Source of the DNA: Terriglobia bacterium
GTDB taxonomy: Bacteria; Acidobacteriota; Terriglobia; UBA7540
NCBI GenBank assembly: GCA_020073545.1
Contig: JAIQEZ010000044.1
Coordinates: 1-35,345 of the forward strand
DNA length: 35,345 nucleotides
Direction of reading: 5' to 3'
Numbering within the stretch: position 1 is the first letter of the stretch; every line of letters starts with the position of its first letter. The position numbers were made by a program, and so were the translations under genes. Positions 31,559-35,345 of this stretch are shown here, piece by piece. The notes under the pieces are model-generated. The model was not told the origin of the DNA. It saw nothing but the letters and a program-made list of their open reading frames with translations, and did not search any database.

Positions 31559-33325
31559 GTGAAGGACCAGTCACCGCAATTCGGGCCGAACATAGGAGTG
31601 TCCCGTGGTCGCCACGGCACTACGATCACCGTGGAGGTGCAGCAGGGGCAGTTGTCCTTGTTTCCAGAGGCGCCCCGCCGCCACTCTCTCTCCGAGGTTT
31701 GGTCTGAGTTTTGGGAGACAGACCCGCCCGCCTGCCCGCTCCGTCTAGGTCAGGGCACCCCGTGGCCCAAAGACCGACGGCCAGCGCCGGCCCTGTTGAC
31801 CTCACTTCTGATCCACCTCTCCCTCGGATTCTTCTTTTATAATGTGCCACTTACGATGCCTTTTCACCGGCTGTCGGGGCGACCTCGCGGCGTGATGGAA
31901 GCTCATGCCCGGCTGGTCGTCTACGAGTTTCGGCGGTTGAGCTTGCCGGACTACCTTCCGACGGTGCATCCACCGGGTCCTGGGGGGTCTCCGGGACGCG
32001 GAGCGAAACCTGGGCCTCGCGCACGGTTGGGCAGCACCCATTTTGATCCCCGCATTACGATCATCTCCAATCCCCCTCATCCTGACAATTTCCGCCAAAT
32101 AATCCAGAATCCGGCTGCTCCTTCAGGTTTGAGGACTCCGGCGGACTTGCGTGTACCAGACTTGATCATGGGCGGCTCGGCGCCAATAGCTGAAACAGCA
32201 AGACCCTCGCCGCCCCCCAAAGCGGCAGTTCCGGCTCCTGCGGCGGAGCACGAGAGCATGATTCCGCCCTCAAAGCCTGTGACGCTGGCTCCCGCCCCAA
32301 TCCCCCCGCCGGAGTTGGCGTTGAAGCTTCCGGCCATTCCCGCGCCGCGTCTGGAAGTCCCGCCAGCACCTCCCCAGCCGGAACTGAAGAAAGCAACTAG
32401 CCCCATGGCGGAAGCCTCGCCAGCGCCTGCGACGCAGCCATCTAACGCCAAAGCTGGGACCACCATCGCAGCGGACACGGAGGAGCGCCCCGAGGCCCCG
32501 AAGTTGACCACCCTGAGTGTGGATCCGGTTCCCTTGAAGGACTTTACCTCGTTGCCTCTCGGGAACAGTGAGGGAGCTTTTTCAATCAGCCCGGCAGGAG
32601 CCCAGCCGGGTTCGCCGGGTGGAGTGGCTGGTGCACCACCCGACGTTGGCAAAGGGGGAGGCGGCCCTGGCGGTGACAAGAGCGTGGCCGTGGGGAAGGG
32701 GGAGGCTGGCGGCGGAGGGCCCGGCAGTTCCATAACCAGCCCGTCACTCAGCGTCACCGGCCGCGCTGGCTTAGCAGGTATCCCGGCGGGAACGCTCGCG
32801 CCACTCCAGCCTGAGGCTCTGGTTTATCCTGTGAATGCCGCCACACTCCAGCTCCGCGCGCCCGGCGTCGTCGTGAGCAGTGGCCCTGGGGGCGGCGGCG
32901 GGCTGCGGGTCTACGGTGTGCTGCACGCAGAGAAGATCTACACCATCTACCTGCCGATGCCCGGCAAGAACTGGATCCTGCAATACTGCGCCCACGATGA
33001 TCCTCCCAAGCCGGCACCAGCTTCGCGGGTGGTCCAGATCCACCTGCAACCGCTACTGACGCCGCCGAGGGTTCTTGACCAGTTCGGCTTTCACCGTCCG
33101 CCCGTCACCCCGGACCCTCCAGACGCGTTGATCATTCTGCATGGACTCATCCGCGCGGACGGTGCGGTGGGTAACCTGGAAGTTCTTCGTGGCCTCGATC
33201 CGACCATCGATGCTGCGGCGCTGGCTGCCTTCGCTCGCTGGAAATTTACCCCCGCCCTTCGAGCCGGGAGTCCGGTGGCTGTGGAGATTCTGGTAGGCAT
33301 TCCAGCCGTCGTACCGGGAAGTTGA
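31559..33325 (+). CDS. TonB-family protein with long Pro/Ala/Gly linker
   Basis: This 588-residue protein starts at GTG 31559 with a weak ribosome site. A cytoplasmic N-terminus of about 75 residues precedes a single membrane helix near 77-98 (ALLTSLLIHLSLGFFFYNVPL). Residues 130-470 are a low-complexity Pro/Ala/Gly linker. A TonB C-terminal domain lies near 500-585 (ALIILHGLIRADGAVGNLEVLRGLDPTIDAAALAAFARWKFTPALRAGSPVAVEILVGI). The layout suggests a protein reaching across the periplasm. No exbB or exbD is adjacent, so it might share the motor encoded at 7.9-9.6 kb or act as a stand-alone TonB-like protein. Confidence 0.8.
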   Translation: MKDQSPQFGPNIGVSRGRHGTTITVEVQQGQLSLFPEAPRRHSLSEVWSEFWETDPPACPLRLGQGTPWPKDRRPAPALLTSLLIHLSLGFFFYNVPLTMPFHRLSGRPRGVMEAHARLVVYEFRRLSLPDYLPTVHPPGPGGSPGRGAKPGPRARLGSTHFDPRITIISNPPHPDNFRQIIQNPAAPSGLRTPADLRVPDLIMGGSAPIAETARPSPPPKAAVPAPAAEHESMIPPSKPVTLAPAPIPPPELALKLPAIPAPRLEVPPAPPQPELKKATSPMAEASPAPATQPSNAKAGTTIAADTEERPEAPKLTTLSVDPVPLKDFTSLPLGNSEGAFSISPAGAQPGSPGGVAGAPPDVGKGGGGPGGDKSVAVGKGEAGGGGPGSSITSPSLSVTGRAGLAGIPAGTLAPLQPEALVYPVNAATLQLRAPGVVVSSGPGGGGGLRVYGVLHAEKIYTIYLPMPGKNWILQYCAHDDPPKPAPASRVVQIHLQPLLTPPRVLDQFGFHRPPVTPDPPDALIILHGLIRADGAVGNLEVLRGLDPTIDAAALAAFARWKFTPALRAGSPVAVEILVGIPAVVPGS

Positions 33326-33631
33326 CGGGGCCCGTCATTCCTTCCTCATCGATCGAGTAGGCTAGCGGATGCAGGGGCAGGAAAGACAAACCCAGGATTC
33401 CCGGTATGGCAGCCCAGATCGTATAGTTCAGAATCGGTGCAACCAGACAGACCTCAGGCCAGGAGAGAGCCAGCCCCGGTCTGGGGGATGGGGATTAGCC
33501 AACACATCTTTCCGCGAGGGCTCTAGCTGACCGCGGTCCGCTGATTCTTGCTGATTGCTCCTTTGCCGCTAAAAGCTGACCGTTGAGGGCTTCTTATCCA
33601 AAGAGCAAAGTTGCGCTGCCCGGGAATCCCA
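33326..33631. other. Convergent intergenic region, no clear gene
   Basis: There is no supported coding region or RNA. The 9-nt word AGCTGACCG occurs directly repeated at 33525-33533 and 33574-33582, with GCTGATT units between them. This could be a decayed half of a heptamer-type element, but no inverted arm was found. Confidence 0.35.
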
Positions 33632-34843
33632 TTACCTCGCTATGTAGATAATAATTGTCAGAAGGGCGGTGCCGACCACGCCTCCCACCAGACCCACCCA
33701 CGCCTCTCGTTTGCCGGCTCTTGCGGGGTGCAGCTTCAAATCACGCAGGGCCAGAATCCCGAGCAGGATGGCGATGGGCGCTATAAAGAAGAGGAGAAGA
33801 CCCGCCAGGCCTACGTAACTGGCGGCTAGAGCCAATTTGGTGGGCTTCGCTGGAGGCGGCGCCCCCGGCTGTGGCACTGCCGCCGGGGTGCGCAGTCGCT
33901 CGAAGTAAGGGCGCTGAGACTCCGTGAATTTGATGCCATTCAAGTTCGCGCCTTGGAAGTCAGTTTTGAGTAAGTAGACGCTCTCCAGGTTGGCGCCTTC
34001 CAGATTGGCGTGGTGCAGCTTTGCGAAACAGAGATTGGCCAGGCACAGGTTCGCCCCTTGGAGATCTGCGGATTCCAGCTTGGCGGTGTGCAGAGTGGCA
34101 CGCGAGAGGTCGGCGCCTTGAAGGTGCGCGAAGGACAAATCCGCATACGCGAAGTAAGCTGAAAGCTGCGCTCCGGCTAAGAATGCCCCCCGCAAGTGTG
34201 CGTATTCGAAGCTGGCGCCGCGGGCGTTGACGTTCCTTAAGTCTGCAGTGTTCAAAGCCACTTTCCTGAAGTCAGCCTTCGTCAGGTCGGCGTTCTGAAG
34301 GTTGGCGCCCTCCAAATTGGTAAGAACATTCCCGCCGCTAACCAACGTCATTCCCGCGGGAATCCAACAAGTGGTTCCTTTCAGGCTCGCCCCTTCCAAG
34401 TCGGCGTTCTTCAGGAACGTCCGCCGCAATCTCGCGCCGTCCAGAACCGCTCCCCGCAGGTTGGCCCAACCCAGGTCTGCGTAGCTGAGGTCCAGTCCCG
34501 TCAAGTTTGCTCCCGCCAATTGTTGGCGATGCATATTGGCGTAGCGCAGATCTGCCCCGGAGAGGTTTGCGCCGCCCAACTGGGCAGCGCGCAGGTCCGC
34601 ACCGCACAGATTTGCTCTGGCCAGGTTGGCGTCAGCCAGTTGCGCGCCTTGCAGGTCGGCTCCTTGAAGATTTGCTCGGGCCAGGTTTGCCCCGCCCAGT
34701 TGTGCACTGTGCAGGTTGGCACCTCGAAGGTTTGCTTTATGAAGCTTGTCCTTGTTTTGCTCGCAAGCCACTCGAATGTTTTCGTACTCTCCCTTAATGA
34801 CATTTTTGAAACCCCACACCGCATTCTTTATGACGATTTTCAT
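33632..34843 (-). CDS. Pentapeptide-repeat protein with C-terminal DUF4190-like membrane domain
   Basis: This 403-residue protein starts at ATG 34843 behind GGAGAA. Residues about 38-145 and 172-305 are two blocks of A(N/D)LxG-type pentapeptide repeats, which fold into a right-handed quadrilateral beta-helix. A non-repeat plug with CWIPAGMTLVSGGNV separates them. A Pro-rich hinge near 315-335 leads to a C-terminal two-helix membrane domain (ASYVGLAGLLLFFIAPIAILLGILALRDL, then KREAWVGLVGGVVGTALLTIIIYI), which looks like DUF4190. The membrane part is thus C-terminal. No resistance-type or toxin partner is adjacent; function unknown. Confidence 0.88.
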   Translation of the reverse strand: MKIVIKNAVWGFKNVIKGEYENIRVACEQNKDKLHKANLRGANLHSAQLGGANLARANLQGADLQGAQLADANLARANLCGADLRAAQLGGANLSGADLRYANMHRQQLAGANLTGLDLSYADLGWANLRGAVLDGARLRRTFLKNADLEGASLKGTTCWIPAGMTLVSGGNVLTNLEGANLQNADLTKADFRKVALNTADLRNVNARGASFEYAHLRGAFLAGAQLSAYFAYADLSFAHLQGADLSRATLHTAKLESADLQGANLCLANLCFAKLHHANLEGANLESVYLLKTDFQGANLNGIKFTESQRPYFERLRTPAAVPQPGAPPPAKPTKLALAASYVGLAGLLLFFIAPIAILLGILALRDLKLHPARAGKREAWVGLVGGVVGTALLTIIIYIAR

Positions 34844-35254
34844 AATTGTTCTCCGAGGCTAAGGTCAGTCTCCACGGTCGGGGCCTGCTTCGCGAGGTCC
34901 CCACGGGTGGGGTCACCTGATTTCCGGTGCGTAGGTTACTACGCGCTGGGTGTGTTGACAATCGCACGTATCGAGACATGTTAACCGGAATTTCCGATTT
35001 CAAATTCACCTTTGCGCAAAATCCTATGCCGACTGCCCTGTCGGTTCCAGCTCAGATCGCCACGCCCCCTTTTGGGTGGCATCGCGGCCCGATTTGGCCG
35101 TTCCATTAACCTTCTTGTTATGTTTGCCGCATCCTAGTCCCTAGGGAGACCCCCCGGCTCTGCCGGGGAGGCAGTAGAAGTTTGACAAATACCGGAGTCC
35201 ATCGGGGAAACTCCTTAACGTGAGCCGCCAAAGCACACGAAAAGGAGCTCCACG
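34844..35254. other. Region between the pentapeptide gene and the IS200 transposase start
   Basis: There is no supported gene in this 411-nt stretch. The left part holds the upstream region of the pentapeptide gene. The part at 35052-35103 resembles 30536-30580 in reverse orientation. From about 35140 rightward the sequence reads as the left end and leader of the insertion sequence. Confidence 0.45.
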
Positions 35255-35345
35255 ATGGACGAAAAGGAAAGCCTAAACCATACGAAGTGGGAGTGCAAAT
35301 ATCATGTAGTCTTCATCCCAAAGTGTCGAAGGAAGACTTTGTACC
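35140..35345 (+). mobile_element. IS200/IS605-family insertion sequence, left end only
   Basis: A perfect 7-bp hairpin with a 3-nt loop (CCCCGGC 35152-35158, GCCGGGG 35162-35168) is of the type that TnpA recognises at IS200 ends. A second hairpin GGAGT / ACTCC (35194-35198 with 35210-35214) lies in the leader, as in IS200 elements that limit transposase expression. The transposase starts at 35255 and the element runs off the window. The exact left boundary is estimated. Confidence 0.7.
35255..35345 (+). CDS. tnpA: IS200-type TnpA transposase, N-terminal fragment
   Basis: ATG 35255 lies behind AAAGGAG at 35241-35247. Thirty residues are visible before the window ends, including KWECKYHVVFIPKCRRKTLY. 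This matches the highly conserved start of Y1-transposase TnpA proteins (WxCxYHVVFxPKxRRKxLY). The catalytic HUH and Tyr motifs lie beyond the window. Whether the rest is intact cannot be seen. Confidence 0.85.
   Translation, partial: MDEKESLNHTKWECKYHVVFIPKCRRKTLY

Overview
The window is GC-rich chromosomal DNA, nearly all of it housekeeping genes with tight Shine-Dalgarno-led operons. The gene content suggests an Acidobacteriota member: the tgt-yajC-secD-secF block runs into a TonB-ExbB-ExbD-ExbD block, a YIP1-family membrane protein is present, and there are fibronectin-III and LolA-like envelope proteins. This assignment is inferred from gene order and protein style, not from a phylogenetic marker. 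No rRNA, tRNA or CRISPR array was seen.

Layout. 1-10.4 kb (+): 3' end of an rpoD-type sigma factor, a zinc-ribbon membrane protein, a YIP1 protein, tgt, yajC-secD-secF, a polytopic TonB protein with ExbB and two ExbD proteins, and a TPR lipoprotein, closed by a strong hairpin. 10.5-16.7 kb: an orphan sugar-binding-type lipoprotein (-), bifunctional rel (+), ridA (+), rpmB (-) and a parvulin lipoprotein (+). 16.2-30.2 kb (-): a small membrane protein, a transaldolase-like gene, an FN3 lipoprotein, hslU, hslV, a LolA-like protein, a FabG-like reductase, plsC, folC, accD, cob(I)alamin adenosyltransferase, rlmH, rsfS, nadD, obgE, rpmA and rplU. 30.3-35.3 kb is an accessory-looking end: a beta-barrel protein, a second TonB-like protein, a membrane-anchored pentapeptide-repeat protein, and the start of an IS200-type insertion sequence cut by the window edge.

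The most unusual feature is a set of seven imperfect palindromes spread over about 27 kb (486-598, 2044-2160, 2704-2776, 3793-3867, 20017-20194, 25834-25929, 27061-27173). Each arm is a run of degenerate 7-nt repeats (8-nt at one locus). The repeat word differs between loci, but period, inverted architecture and placement are shared. Six of the seven nearly fill the spacer between two co-oriented genes. The seventh lies in frame inside tgt. I do not recognise this as a described element class. Other repeats include a 36-nt dispersed repeat that supplies the last codons and stop of obgE, a 340-nt MITE-like unit after accD, and an array of mini-hairpins upstream of the beta-barrel gene.

Functional themes: protein export (SecDF-YajC), energised outer-membrane transport (TonB/ExbBD), ribosome and stringent-response functions (Rel, RsfS, RlmH, Obg, L21, L27, L28), proteolysis (HslVU), and lipid, folate, NAD and cobalamin metabolism.
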